Positions 20,135-28,885 of a stretch of 64,000 nt of DNA are shown here, in pieces. The position numbers and the translations under genes were made by a program. The DNA comes from Enterobacter wuhouensis. GTDB lineage: Bacteria; Pseudomonadota; Gammaproteobacteria; Enterobacterales; Enterobacteriaceae. The DNA is taken from positions 620,001 to 684,000 of the forward strand of contig NZ_SJOO01000002.1 in the NCBI RefSeq assembly GCF_004331265.1. Reading direction: 5' to 3'. Positions within the stretch are counted from its first letter, which is position 1; every line of letters starts with the position of its first letter. The notes under the pieces were generated by a model that was given only the letters and a program-made list of their open reading frames with translations, did not search any database and was not told where the DNA came from.

Positions 20135-21181
20135 ATGACTGAGAAACATTTTGTTGAACTGCGCAACGTGACCAAGCGCTTCGGCGCAAACACGGTGATT
20201 GAAAACATCAACCTGGCGATCCCGCAGGGACAAATGGTGACGCTGCTCGGCCCGTCCGGCTGCGGTAAAACCACCGTGCTGCGTCTGGTCGCGGGGCTGG
20301 AAAAACCAACCGAAGGACAGATCTACATCGACGGCGAGGACGTGACCCACCGCTCCATTCAGCAGCGCGATATCTGCATGGTGTTCCAGTCCTACGCCCT
20401 CTTCCCGCATATGTCGCTGGGCGAGAACGTGGGCTACGGTCTGAAGATGCTGGGCGTGTCGCGCGCTGAGATAAAAACGCGGGTTAAAGAAGCCCTGGCG
20501 ATGGTGGATCTTGATGGGTTTGAGGACCGCTACGTGGACCAGATTTCCGGTGGCCAGCAGCAGCGCGTGGCGCTGGCCCGCGCCCTGATCCTCAAGCCAA
20601 AAGTATTGCTGTTCGACGAGCCGCTGAGCAACCTCGACGCCAACCTCAGGCGCAGCATGCGCGACAAAATTCGCGAGCTGCAAAAGCAGTTCAACATCAC
20701 CTCGCTGTACGTGACGCACGATCAAAGCGAGGCGTTTGCGGTATCCGATACCGTGCTGGTGATGAACAAGGGCAACATCATGCAGATTGGCTCACCGCAG
20801 GATCTGTATCGCCAGCCGGCCTCTCGCTTTATGGCGAGCTTTATGGGGGATGCCAACCTGTTCCCGGCCCGCTTCAGCGAGGAAGTCGTCGAGATCTACG
20901 GCTACCGTCTGCCGCGCCCGCTGCACTTTGCCACGCAGGGCGAAGGCACCGTCGGCGTGCGTCCGGAGGCAATTACGCTGAGCCAGCGCGGGGAAGAGAG
21001 CCAGCGCTGCACTATCCGCCACGTCGCCTACATGGGGCCGCAGTATGAGGTGATTGTCGACTGGCACGGCCAGGAGATTTTACTGCAGGTGAACGCCACC
21101 CGGCTGCAGCCGGACGTGGGCGATGCGTACTATCTGGAGATCCACCCGTACGGGATGTTTGTATTGGCTGAGGCTGCGTGA
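20135..21181 (+). CDS. afuC: AfuC-type ABC transporter ATPase
   Basis: 348 residues: ATPase domain with Walker [10 protein letters not shown], signature [15 protein letters not shown], Walker [15 protein letters not shown] and H-loop THDQSEA, then a TOBE domain at about residues 270–345. It begins 4 bp after the afuB stop. Energises the AfuAB importer. Last gene of the six-gene uhp-like/afu cluster. Confidence 0.9.
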   Translation: MTEKHFVELRNVTKRFGANTVIENINLAIPQGQMVTLLGPSGCGKTTVLRLVAGLEKPTEGQIYIDGEDVTHRSIQQRDICMVFQSYALFPHMSLGENVGYGLKMLGVSRAEIKTRVKEALAMVDLDGFEDRYVDQISGGQQQRVALARALILKPKVLLFDEPLSNLDANLRRSMRDKIRELQKQFNITSLYVTHDQSEAFAVSDTVLVMNKGNIMQIGSPQDLYRQPASRFMASFMGDANLFPARFSEEVVEIYGYRLPRPLHFATQGEGTVGVRPEAITLSQRGEESQRCTIRHVAYMGPQYEVIVDWHGQEILLQVNATRLQPDVGDAYYLEIHPYGMFVLAEAA

Positions 21182-21184
21182 TCT

Positions 21185-21274
21185 GTGCCGGGCGGCGCTG
21201 CGCTTGCCCGGCCTACGGTTCGTGCATGTTGTTGTATTTTGTAGGCCGGGTAAGGCGCAGCCGCCACCCGGCAA
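21185..21274. repeat. REP/BIME element after afuC
   Basis: Two inverted REP units (GCCGGGCGGCGCTGCGCTT… and GTAGGCCGGGTAAGGCGCAG…) face each other around a short spacer. This is the usual extragenic palindromic element between two convergent genes in enterics. Confidence 0.9.
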
Positions 21275-21279
21275 AAGAC

Positions 21280-22212
21280 TCAGCGCTGCGCGTTAAGCTC
21301 CGCAATGTCCTTCGGCGAGGTGCGACAGCACCCGCCAATCAGCTTCGCCCCTGCCGCTAACCACTGCGGTAAATACCCCGCCAGCGTCTCGCAGGCCTCA
21401 CCGTGATGGTGCCAGGTTTTGCTCACCGCGTCGTAATGCTCGCCCGAGTTCGGATAGACCACCAGCGGCAGCGCCGTCAGGCTTTGCAGGTATTTCAACG
21501 CCGCGGTAGTGTTTTCCAGCGCGATACAGTTGATGCCCAGCGCCACAATCTGCGGATAGTTTGCCAGCACGCTGACCACCTCACGCAGCGGCGTACCGTC
21601 GCTCAGGTGCTCGCTGTCGCGCAGGGTAAACGAGAACCACGCCCGGGCGCGGGGATACTCGGCCAGCAGCGCGGCCAGCGCTTTGATCTCCGCAAAGGAC
21701 GGCAGGGTTTCGCAGGCCAGCAGGTCTGCCCCCGCGTCCAGCAGCGCCTCCACGCGCGGACGGTGGAATTCCGTGAATTCGTCCGCGCTACGCACGTAGT
21801 CACCGCGGTACTCAGAGCCATCCGCCAGATACGCGCCGTAAGGCCCCACGGAACCCGCCACCAGCAGCGTGCCCGCGTGCGGGTTTTCGGCCAGGTACGC
21901 TTCGCGCGCCTTACGCGCCAGCTCGACGCTTTTACCAATCAGCGCACGGGATTGCGCTTCGTCCAGCCCGCGCGCGGCAAAGCCCGCAGGCGTGGCCTGA
22001 TAGCTGGCGGTGATCGCAACCTGCGCCCCGGCACGGTAGTAGTCAAGATGCACTTCGCGGATAAGCTCCGGGTTTTCTACCAGCACTTTGGCAGACCAGA
22101 GGCTGTCTGCAAGGTTACAGCCGCGCGCTTCCAGCTCCGTTGCCATCGCGCCGTCCAGCACCACAAACGGCTGCGTTTCAAGGAGGGCGGTAAGCGGATT
22201 ATTCTGCGACAT
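21280..22212 (-). CDS. mmuM: MmuM homocysteine S-methyltransferase
   Basis: 310 residues of the zinc homocysteine methyltransferase family. It moves a methyl group from S-methylmethionine (or AdoMet) to homocysteine to give methionine. The zinc cysteines are visible in [11 protein letters not shown] and the C-terminal GGCCRTSP. The start at 22212 overlaps the end of mmuP by 14 bp, so the pair is one operon. Confidence 0.96.
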   Translation of the reverse strand: MSQNNPLTALLETQPFVVLDGAMATELEARGCNLADSLWSAKVLVENPELIREVHLDYYRAGAQVAITASYQATPAGFAARGLDEAQSRALIGKSVELARKAREAYLAENPHAGTLLVAGSVGPYGAYLADGSEYRGDYVRSADEFTEFHRPRVEALLDAGADLLACETLPSFAEIKALAALLAEYPRARAWFSFTLRDSEHLSDGTPLREVVSVLANYPQIVALGINCIALENTTAALKYLQSLTALPLVVYPNSGEHYDAVSKTWHHHGEACETLAGYLPQWLAAGAKLIGGCCRTSPKDIAELNAQR

Positions 22213-23599
22213 GTTCAGGCTCCTGCGTTGTCAGATGTCGGGTCAGGTAGTAGGCACCATAACACAGGGCGACAAAGGGCAGCCCGCAATAAAGCGCAAT
22301 GCGCTGGCTCGGATCAAACCACAGGCCGACGCAGGCCACCACGCAGAGGATAAAGCCCAGTACCGGCACAACCGGATACCACGGCGCACGGTACTGCAGC
22401 GCAGAAAGCGGCTGGCCGGACTGCAGATGGCGACGACGGAACATAAAATGCGACGCGCAGATGCTGATCCACACCGCCACCACCGCGAAACCGGAAATCG
22501 CCGACAGCGCGACAAACACCGTATCCGGCGCGACAACGCTGGAGAACAGCGCCAGCACGCCGCCGAGCATGGAAACGGACAGCGCCGTCAGCGGTACGCC
22601 GTTTTTATTGACGCGGGCGAAGCAGCGCGGCAGCGTTTTCTCGTTAGAGAGCGACCACAGCATCCGGCCCGAGGCGTACAGCCCGGAGTTCGCCGCCGAG
22701 AGGATTGCCGTCAGGATCACAAAGTTAAAGATATCCGCCGCGTAAGGAATGCCGACCTTTTCAAACACCAGCACGAACGGGCTTTTTTCCACCCCGGCCT
22801 GCTGCATCGGGATCAGCGCCGCCAGCACAAACACCGTGCCGATAAAGAAGATAATCAGGCGCGCAATGGTGGTGCGGATCGCCACCGGAATCACCCTGTG
22901 CGGGTTCTCCGTTTCACCCGCCGCGATGCCGATCAGCTCGGTGCCGGAGAAGGCAAAGTTCACCGCCACCATGGTCATCAGAATAGGCAGGCCGCCGTGC
23001 GGGAACCAGCCCTCGGCGGTAATGTTGCTCAAGCCCGGCGCGGGAGAACCGTCCTGCATCGGGATAAACCCGAAGATCGCTGCGCCGCCGAGGATAATAA
23101 AGGCGATGATGGTGATCACTTTGACCAGCGAGAACCAGAATTCCCCTTCGGCAAAGAAGCGCGTCGAGATAACGTTGAGGCCGAAAATCACCGCGCAGAA
23201 CACCACGCACCACGCCCAGACGGGCACCTGCGGGAACCAGTACTGCATGCAGAACCCGGCGGCGGTGAAGCTCGACCCGAGCGCCACCGTCCAGGTCAGC
23301 CAGTAAAGCCACGCTACGGTGTAGCCCGTCGCCGGGCCCAGGTAGCGGGCGGCGTAGACGTGAAACGCGCCGGTCTCCGGCATCGCTACGGAAAGCTCGC
23401 CCAGACACTGCGTCACCAGCCAGACCACCAGCGCGCCAATCAGATACGCCAGCAGCGTGCCCGCCGCGCCGGTGGTGGAAATGATGTATCCGGTATTGAA
23501 AAATAACCCTGTACCAATCACGCCGCCCAGCGAGAGCATAATCAGGTGGCGCGTTTTCATGGTGCGCTTTAGCTGCCCATTTTCGTGTTCTGTTTGCAT
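22199..23599 (-). CDS. mmuP: MmuP S-methylmethionine permease
   Basis: From ATG 23599 the protein has 466 residues with twelve membrane segments of the amino acid-polyamine-organocation family; the N-terminus ([20 protein letters not shown]) matches what I recall of E. coli MmuP. This start is chosen over an upstream ATG because it has an AGAAGG Shine-Dalgarno. Three MetJ-like boxes lie directly upstream. Imports S-methylmethionine for MmuM. Confidence 0.95.
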   Translation of the reverse strand: MQTEHENGQLKRTMKTRHLIMLSLGGVIGTGLFFNTGYIISTTGAAGTLLAYLIGALVVWLVTQCLGELSVAMPETGAFHVYAARYLGPATGYTVAWLYWLTWTVALGSSFTAAGFCMQYWFPQVPVWAWCVVFCAVIFGLNVISTRFFAEGEFWFSLVKVITIIAFIILGGAAIFGFIPMQDGSPAPGLSNITAEGWFPHGGLPILMTMVAVNFAFSGTELIGIAAGETENPHRVIPVAIRTTIARLIIFFIGTVFVLAALIPMQQAGVEKSPFVLVFEKVGIPYAADIFNFVILTAILSAANSGLYASGRMLWSLSNEKTLPRCFARVNKNGVPLTALSVSMLGGVLALFSSVVAPDTVFVALSAISGFAVVAVWISICASHFMFRRRHLQSGQPLSALQYRAPWYPVVPVLGFILCVVACVGLWFDPSQRIALYCGLPFVALCYGAYYLTRHLTTQEPEHVAE

Positions 23600-23609
23600 A
23601 TTACCTTCT

Positions 23610-23633
23610 AAACGTATGGACATCTAAACATCC
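23610..23633 (-). promoter_or_regulatory. Three tandem MetJ-type boxes before mmuP
   Basis: Read on the plus strand, three adjacent octamers AAACGTAT, GGACATCT and AAACATCC match the MetJ consensus AGACGTCT at 6, 6 and 5 of 8 positions. They lie 11–34 bp upstream of the mmuP ATG. MetJ with S-adenosylmethionine represses methionine genes, and E. coli mmuP is a MetJ target. Confidence 0.75.
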
Positions 23634-23668
23634 AAAGAAGGAGTTATACCGTGATTGTTAATAAAAAG

Positions 23669-23755
23669 CTAGATGACCAGACGCAGACGGGCGCGCCGCG
23701 CGCTGAGTCGTGGATGGGATGTGAGGATAACGTAGAGAATCGGACGCCAGGCCAT
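23669..23755 (-). CDS. Possible 28-residue small protein upstream of mmuP
   Basis: An ATG at 23755 follows GGAGG at a spacing of 5 bases and opens 28 codons ending TAG at 23669. The product starts MAWRPILYVILTSHP and continues with an arginine-rich tail (RARLRLVI). The ATG and five bases before it lie in one arm of a perfect 8-bp inverted repeat, with the Shine-Dalgarno in the loop. It ends 70 bp before mmuP. I do not recognise the protein. It could be a regulated small membrane peptide or a leader; it contains no Met after the first residue. Confidence 0.45.
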   Translation of the reverse strand: MAWRPILYVILTSHPRLSARRARLRLVI

Positions 23756-23782
23756 AAGCACCTCCGCAGGCTGATGCTTATG
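23753..23782 (-). promoter_or_regulatory. Perfect inverted repeat occluding the small ORF start
   Basis: CATAAGCA (23753–23760) and TGCTTATG (23775–23782) are perfect complements separated by 14 bases that contain the GGAGG Shine-Dalgarno of the small ORF. In RNA the start codon would be paired while the Shine-Dalgarno sits in the loop. Confidence 0.55.
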
Positions 23783-23828
23783 ATATTTACCTTTTTAAAG
23801 CGATCCCACCTCATACTAAAGTAGGTTT

Positions 23829-24548
23829 TTAATTTTGCATCGAATTATTATTTATAATCTTTCTGATATATTCTTCAGGATGGTCTCCAGACAGTTCCAT
23901 TAATTTCTTATGGGTTATTTCATCCAGTTTTACCGTTGTGTTTTCACCTCCAATTTTAAGCGTGATTAATAATGGAAACATGACAACGACAAAAGCAATC
24001 AATATATATTTAAAATTTTTATCGTGCTTATTCAGAAATCGAGATATGCACAATGATTGACCGATAAAAAGAAACATAAGGAGATAAAATACATATTTCA
24101 TAAAACCAATAACATACTTTTTATAGTGAGGTAAAGAAAAACACACCCACATAAACAGGCATACTGTTGATACACCGCAGAAAACTAACATAGCAGGAAG
24201 AGCCAATTGCCACAACTTAATCGTCAACAGACGTGAAAGTCTATACAAGCGCCCTCTATATTTTTTAAGTGAAATGAAGCGAAACAACATTACGACTAAG
24301 AGCATAAACAGAAGGACTAAAAAAGGCCCAAAGACAATATAGCTTACCAATGTTTCAGCAAATAAATCGCCCTTTAACCCAAATGGAAGATTATCTTCAA
24401 CCAGAATCATTATGGCTATAAACATACCTACAGCATAATAGAAAAACAATGCATCTCTTTCGAGAGAAATCCCCCACCGCAAATGCTTAGCCATCTCAGT
24501 AAGATGTTTGCTTAAGGATATTTTACATGAACGCCCTTTTTCCATCAT
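23829..24548 (-). CDS. Uncharacterised membrane protein coupled to the GFA gene
   Basis: From ATG 24548 the protein has 239 residues with about five or six membrane segments (for example DALFFYYAVGMFIAIMILV and QLALPAMLVFCGVSTVCLF) and a hydrophilic C-terminal tail. The ATG overlaps the stop of the GFA-family gene (ATGA), so translation is coupled. Base composition is much more AT-rich than the flanking genes, which suggests recent acquisition. No family recognised; unlikely to be an enzyme. Confidence 0.7.
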   Translation of the reverse strand: MMEKGRSCKISLSKHLTEMAKHLRWGISLERDALFFYYAVGMFIAIMILVEDNLPFGLKGDLFAETLVSYIVFGPFLVLLFMLLVVMLFRFISLKKYRGRLYRLSRLLTIKLWQLALPAMLVFCGVSTVCLFMWVCFSLPHYKKYVIGFMKYVFYLLMFLFIGQSLCISRFLNKHDKNFKYILIAFVVVMFPLLITLKIGGENTTVKLDEITHKKLMELSGDHPEEYIRKIINNNSMQN

Positions 24549-24928
24549 TTGTTTCCAATAGTTTTTCGCCACCATGATGGCATCATGTCGTCGAAGGCGT
24601 GATGTTCCGGGGCAAACTCCGGCTGATCTGGTTCATCAAACACGCCGGAAAAGAGCGCGATGGTGGGTGAGTCATCAATCGCGCCGATTGAGCTGCCGCA
24701 TTTGGCGCAAAACGCCCGGCTGGAGTAGTCAGACGATCGCCAGGTCGCCGGGCGGCCACCCGGACCTGTCCACTGCACCTTTTCCGCCGGGAACTCAATC
24801 CACACGACGGTGTGCGCCCCGGTGTGTTTCTGGCAAATATCACAGGAGCAGGTGTGAACATTGCCCCCATTCGTAGCAGTAAAGCGAACCGCACCGCATA
24901 AACATCCGCCAGAAATGACCTTTTCCAT
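24545..24928 (-). CDS. GFA (CENP-V) family zinc protein
   Basis: 127 residues with the zinc ligand pattern of the glutathione-dependent formaldehyde-activating family: C9 and C11 (GGCLCGAVRF), C27, C29 and C32 (HTCSCDICQKHTG), and C74 and C77 (RAFCAKCGSS). Family members include enzymes acting on glutathione adducts, but most are of unknown substrate. AGGA lies upstream of the ATG at 24928. First gene of a two-gene unit with the membrane protein. Confidence 0.88.
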   Translation of the reverse strand: MEKVISGGCLCGAVRFTATNGGNVHTCSCDICQKHTGAHTVVWIEFPAEKVQWTGPGGRPATWRSSDYSSRAFCAKCGSSIGAIDDSPTIALFSGVFDEPDQPEFAPEHHAFDDMMPSWWRKTIGNK

Positions 24929-25052
24929 GCCGCTGTCCTGAGTTGTTTAAAATCCCATCAGAACATAACACATTATTTTCGCACAGCCAGCGCCTTACTG
25001 TGGCGCTACGCCATCACTGGTATGGAGCATCGCGCGCGGTGGAATGCACTGG

Positions 25053-25499
25053 CTAAAGCGCGATCATCCCCTCCTCCGTTCTCAGCCAGCGTGGCATTTT
25101 TAGCGTATCGGCATAGTAGCTCACCAGTTCAAACAGCAGATCCTGCATCACACGTTCGGCATCTGCCGCCAGTGCCCCACTGATGAACAGCTGAGTCAGC
25201 GTCTGGCAGTAACGGCCCAGTTGATCGGCTTCCGGTTCGAATGCGGGCAGGCGAGTGGGAGGCTCATCGACGGTCAGGCACTCTTTTAATTGCTCGGGGA
25301 CAGGCTCTAGCAGCGTGGGCTGTAACAGCGCCAGACAGGTCGCGAGTCGTCCGCACAGGGCGAGCTTTGTGGTGGGGTCATCGCACTCCACCAGCGCGTC
25401 AACAAAACGCTCGCAGTTATCCGCCAGTTCAGTGAAATCGGTGTTGTGGGACAACGGCAATGTGAATAACAGGTGAGTCTGGGTTGGGGTCGTAGCCAT
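25053..25499 (-). CDS. Icd-like (phage immunity-region) protein
   Basis: From ATG 25499 the protein has 148 residues. Its N-terminus MATTPTQTHLLFTLPLS resembles the MATTPTQTH-type start of Icd-like / host cell division inhibitor proteins of P1/P4-type immunity regions; the rest is a predicted helical domain I do not recognise (VDALVECDDPTTKLALCGRLATCLALL). A GTG start at 25535 is possible but the ATG has GGAGG 8 bases upstream. The region just upstream looks like a C4 antisense RNA, which in phages represses exactly this kind of gene. No integrase or other phage gene lies nearby, so this is an orphan regulatory cassette. Confidence 0.65.
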   Translation of the reverse strand: MATTPTQTHLLFTLPLSHNTDFTELADNCERFVDALVECDDPTTKLALCGRLATCLALLQPTLLEPVPEQLKECLTVDEPPTRLPAFEPEADQLGRYCQTLTQLFISGALAADAERVMQDLLFELVSYYADTLKMPRWLRTEEGMIAL

Positions 25500-25524
25500 A
25501 GTGGCAGCCTCCAGTATGTAGTGT

Positions 25525-25745
25525 TTAACCGCCACCGGAGAGGCTAATCTCGCGGGTGGCAGAACCGGGCGGAGTTAGCCTTACCGGTCATACTGGACAC
25601 CGGCGCATCTTACGATGCCCCCGCCCGGCCCACCATTGAGGTGTAACCGTTCGCACGACATATTAAATACATGTCGCCAGTATGAAGTCCAGGAGGCTAA
25701 TCCCGGCGCCTGATTTTGCAGGCGCGGCAAAACGATACTGCTATA
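25525..25745 (-). ncRNA. C4-like antisense RNA upstream of the Icd-like gene
   Basis: On the minus strand, about 220 nt upstream of the Icd-like start can form several hairpins, including GGCGCCTG…CAGGCGC-type and CCACCCGCGAG…CTCCGGTGG arms. A segment AGCCTCC (plus-strand 25692–25698) is complementary to GGAGGCT at the Shine-Dalgarno of the Icd-like gene (plus-strand 25506–25512). This is the design of C4 RNA of phages P1 and P7, which pairs with the icd/ant leader to block translation. The match to the known C4 family is from memory. Confidence 0.6.
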
Positions 25746-25850
25746 TCCCTTTTCTAACAAGGGCCATTGTCTGAAGGCGCCTCGCATTTATTGGTAAATC
25801 CTCAAATCAGTTCTATAGTCGTCACAGTTTATTCGTTACCAGGACTCACT

Positions 25851-26960
25851 ATGCGCTTTAATGGACTGACCAAAGGTTTCTTCATTTTTATTCTCGCCCT
25901 CGTTACCTGGGCCTTCTTTGACGTGCTGTCGCCCTATTTCTCCGCGATACTGTGGGCCGCAATCCTGACCATCATCTTTAACCCGGTGAAAAATAAGCTG
26001 CGTACGGCGCTGGGCGAGCGCAACGGGCTGGCGTCGTTCCTGACGCTCTGCATCATCTGCCTGATCGTGTTTATCCCCTTGATGGTGATCTTCTCCTCGC
26101 TCGCCATCGAGCTGAACGTGGTGTACACCAAGCTGCAGCAGAACAATACCCAGTTCCCGGAAGTGGTCGCCGGAATATTTAACCGCCTGCCCGACTGGGC
26201 AACCGGCTTCCTGGCCGATCACAACCTCACCAACGCCCAGCAGATTCAGAAAAAGCTCTCGGATGTGGCGCTACAGGGCGGTCAGTATCTGGCGGGCAGC
26301 GCGTTTCTGATTGGTAAGGGTACGTTCGGTTTTGCCATCAGCTTCGGCATCATGCTCTATCTGCTGTTCTTCCTGCTGAAGGACGGGCCGTATCTGGTGC
26401 GTCAGATCCTCGATTCTCTGCCGCTGTCCGACTTCGCCAAGCAGCACCTGTTCGCCAAGTTCGTCGGCGTGTCCCGCGCGACGGTAAAAGGTACGGCAGT
26501 AGTCGCCGTGGTGCAGGGGACGCTCGGCGGCATCGCGTTCGCGATTGTCGGCATTGACGGCAGCGTGCTCTGGGGCGCGCTGATGGCGTTCCTCTCGCTG
26601 GTGCCTGCGGTTGGCTCCGCTATCGTCTGGGTTCCGGCGGCCATCTTCCTGTTCGCTACCCACCAGCTGTGGCAAGGGCTGTTTATCGTCGGCTTCTTCG
26701 TCATTATCGTCGGGCTGGTGGATAACATCCTGCGCCCTCTGCTGGTCGGCAAAGACACCAAAATGCCGGACTACCTGATTCTGATCTCGACTCTTGGCGG
26801 GATGGAGCTGTACGGGATCAACGGCTTTGTCATTGGCCCGCTGATTGCCGCGCTGTTTATCGCCTGCTGGAACCTGTTCTCAGGCCGCGACCACGAAGGA
26901 AACGCCGAAGAGCTGGATGCCGATTTCATCGAAGAGGGGAAAAATCCGCCGGATTTGTGA
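25851..26960 (+). CDS. AI-2E family transporter (not YdiK)
   Basis: From ATG 25851 the protein has 369 residues with about eight membrane segments, the AI-2E/UPF0118 layout. Typical parts are LRPLLVGKDTKMPDYLILISTLGG near residue 300 and the GTLGGIAFAIVG segment. Family members export autoinducer-2 or act as Na+/H+ antiporters; the substrate here is unknown. The sequence does not match what I recall of YdiK. Monocistronic with a strong terminator directly after the stop. Confidence 0.88.
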   Translation: MRFNGLTKGFFIFILALVTWAFFDVLSPYFSAILWAAILTIIFNPVKNKLRTALGERNGLASFLTLCIICLIVFIPLMVIFSSLAIELNVVYTKLQQNNTQFPEVVAGIFNRLPDWATGFLADHNLTNAQQIQKKLSDVALQGGQYLAGSAFLIGKGTFGFAISFGIMLYLLFFLLKDGPYLVRQILDSLPLSDFAKQHLFAKFVGVSRATVKGTAVVAVVQGTLGGIAFAIVGIDGSVLWGALMAFLSLVPAVGSAIVWVPAAIFLFATHQLWQGLFIVGFFVIIVGLVDNILRPLLVGKDTKMPDYLILISTLGGMELYGINGFVIGPLIAALFIACWNLFSGRDHEGNAEELDADFIEEGKNPPDL

Positions 26961-26976
26961 CGCTCCCCTTTCAGGA

Positions 26977-27002
26977 AGGCGGCCTCGTGCCGCCTTTTTT
27001 TT
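26977..27002 (+). terminator. Rho-independent terminator after the AI-2E transporter
   Basis: Stem AGGCGGC / GCCGCCT with a 5-nt loop is followed by eight T residues, 17 bp after the stop codon. Confidence 0.95.
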
Positions 27003-27072
27003 CACGCGAAATCAAACATTTTCTATAATTTGAAAAACGCTCCCCCACTTATGCCGCAGAAGGACCCCACAG

Positions 27073-28857
27073 GTGCGAATCGCCACGATAACCAACTGGG
27101 CCTACGGTGCCACGGTGTGCCTGACCATCGCCTCCGGCATCGTGATGCTGATGGCCTCCCACGCCGACGACGTTGAGCGCCAGGCCGTTAAGCAACGGCA
27201 GGTGTTCGATCAACTGACGGAAGATGTAGAGACGGATGCCTGGATGCTCTCTGATTTGGCACGCCTGTTCGTTATCAAAAAAGAACCTTCTGTTCTGGAA
27301 GAGTATCAGCAGAAAGAGAGCGAACTAAAGAACGTTGAACATCGTCTGGCGCAGCTAAAAGATAACGGCGCATCGGGCGAAGAGCTGTTGCTGCTCCAGG
27401 ATGGATTAAACATCATTAATGAACTGCAGGACGAGCAGAAAACCGCACTGAGCAGTATGGCTCGAGGTGAAGAGCAGCAGGCCGTTGCCCTGCTTTATGG
27501 CACCTATTATGAGCAAGAGCTCGAACGCGCGCAGATGCAGATCGACCATTTCCGCCAGATACTCGACAAACGCGTCATCGCCGACGTGCAGGCTGCCACG
27601 AAAACCTCGAAAAACCTGCGAACAGCCTCTGAGATCATGGTCGGCCTGACCGCCCTGCTCTTTCTGTTCGTCATGGGCTTTATTCTCAAGCGACGCGTAC
27701 TTCATCCGGTCGTCCGGCTGAGCGACGTGGTTCATCGTCTGGCCTCGCAGGATTACGCCGTCGAAACGCCAAACTTCACCCAGATCGACGAAATTGGCGA
27801 CATGGCGCAGGCCATTCGTATCTTCCGTGAAAACGGCCTGGCGCGGCAGCGGCTGGAAAAAGAGCGCGATGCCGACTGGGCGATCCGCGAACTGCTGGCG
27901 CGAATGACCCAGCGACTGCAGGGCTGCGAAAACTTCGCCGACGTGATCAACGTGGCCGAGCTGTTCGCCCCCAATATTGCACCCGGCATCTCGGGGCGCC
28001 TGTATATTCTCGATCGCGAGGCGTGGGAGATGCGCTGCGCGGCTGAATGGCTCTCGCCGGAAGGAGAGAAAAAACCGTTTCACCCTGACGCGTGCTGGGC
28101 CGTTCGTCGTGGACAAAGCCATCCGCCGGTCAGCGGTGAACCGGATATCGCGTGCTATCACCTGCCTGAATCGCAAAATCATCGAACGCTCTGCGTGCCC
28201 CTGATTGCCCAGGGCGAAGCCATCGGCCTGCTCTCCTTCCAGAACATTACGCCTGAAACCGCGCCGTCCCGCGCCTATCTGGAACTGATGGCCGAGGCGC
28301 TGGGCCTGGCGCTGGCCAACCAGCGGCTGCGCGATGCCCTGCTGGAAAAAGCCCTCTTTGACCCGCTCACCGGCTTGCGTAACCGCCATCATCTGGAAGA
28401 CACGCTGCGCACGCAGATGAAGCAGGCCATACGCAACGAGGAGCCGGTAAGCTGCCTGATGATCGATATCGACCACTTCAAAAGCATTAATGACCGCTTT
28501 GGTCACGAGGCTGGGGATCAGGTGATTAAAAGCGTCGCAACCATTATTCAGCGGGCGGTACATGATAACGGACTGGCCTTCCGCTACGGCGGCGAAGAGT
28601 TTCTGGCGCTGCTCACCGGCGCGGATGAGGACGCAGCGCATGCCTGCGCAACGGAGATTTACAACGGCGTGCATGCGCTATCGCTCCGCTACGGGCTGTC
28701 TGAGATTGGGCCGGTGGACGTCTCGATCGGTATCGCCTGCTATCCAGAGCACGCCCAGAGCGACAACCTGCTGCGCGCGGCGGACGTGGCGCTGTACCGG
28801 GCGAAAGAGCTGGGACGTTCGCGGATTGTGAGTTTTGGGATGCTGGAGGCGGGCTAG
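27073..28857 (+). CDS. Membrane diguanylate cyclase (HAMP–GAF–GGDEF)
   Basis: 594 residues from a GTG start with AGAAGGA upstream. Order: membrane segment about 8–28, a helical periplasmic sensor about 30–185 rich in Q, E and L, second membrane segment about 190–208, HAMP about 209–262, GAF-like about 280–420, GGDEF about 430–590. The active site reads FRYGGEEF (GGEEF), and a metal-binding DIDHFKSIND follows the usual spacing, so it should make cyclic di-GMP. I see no RxxD inhibitory site directly before GGEEF. The signal is unknown. Stands alone between terminators and a hairpin. Confidence 0.93.
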   Translation: MRIATITNWAYGATVCLTIASGIVMLMASHADDVERQAVKQRQVFDQLTEDVETDAWMLSDLARLFVIKKEPSVLEEYQQKESELKNVEHRLAQLKDNGASGEELLLLQDGLNIINELQDEQKTALSSMARGEEQQAVALLYGTYYEQELERAQMQIDHFRQILDKRVIADVQAATKTSKNLRTASEIMVGLTALLFLFVMGFILKRRVLHPVVRLSDVVHRLASQDYAVETPNFTQIDEIGDMAQAIRIFRENGLARQRLEKERDADWAIRELLARMTQRLQGCENFADVINVAELFAPNIAPGISGRLYILDREAWEMRCAAEWLSPEGEKKPFHPDACWAVRRGQSHPPVSGEPDIACYHLPESQNHRTLCVPLIAQGEAIGLLSFQNITPETAPSRAYLELMAEALGLALANQRLRDALLEKALFDPLTGLRNRHHLEDTLRTQMKQAIRNEEPVSCLMIDIDHFKSINDRFGHEAGDQVIKSVATIIQRAVHDNGLAFRYGGEEFLALLTGADEDAAHACATEIYNGVHALSLRYGLSEIGPVDVSIGIACYPEHAQSDNLLRAADVALYRAKELGRSRIVSFGMLEAG

Positions 28858-28885
28858 CGCGTTGCCGGGCGTAACCCGGCATGAC

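Noticed and set aside
22088..23506. 472-codon frame antisense to mmuP
   Set aside because: His/Arg-rich shadow; the membrane protein on the other strand is certain.
27406..28674. 422-codon frame antisense to the diguanylate cyclase
   Set aside because: Shadow frame; the GGDEF protein is certain.
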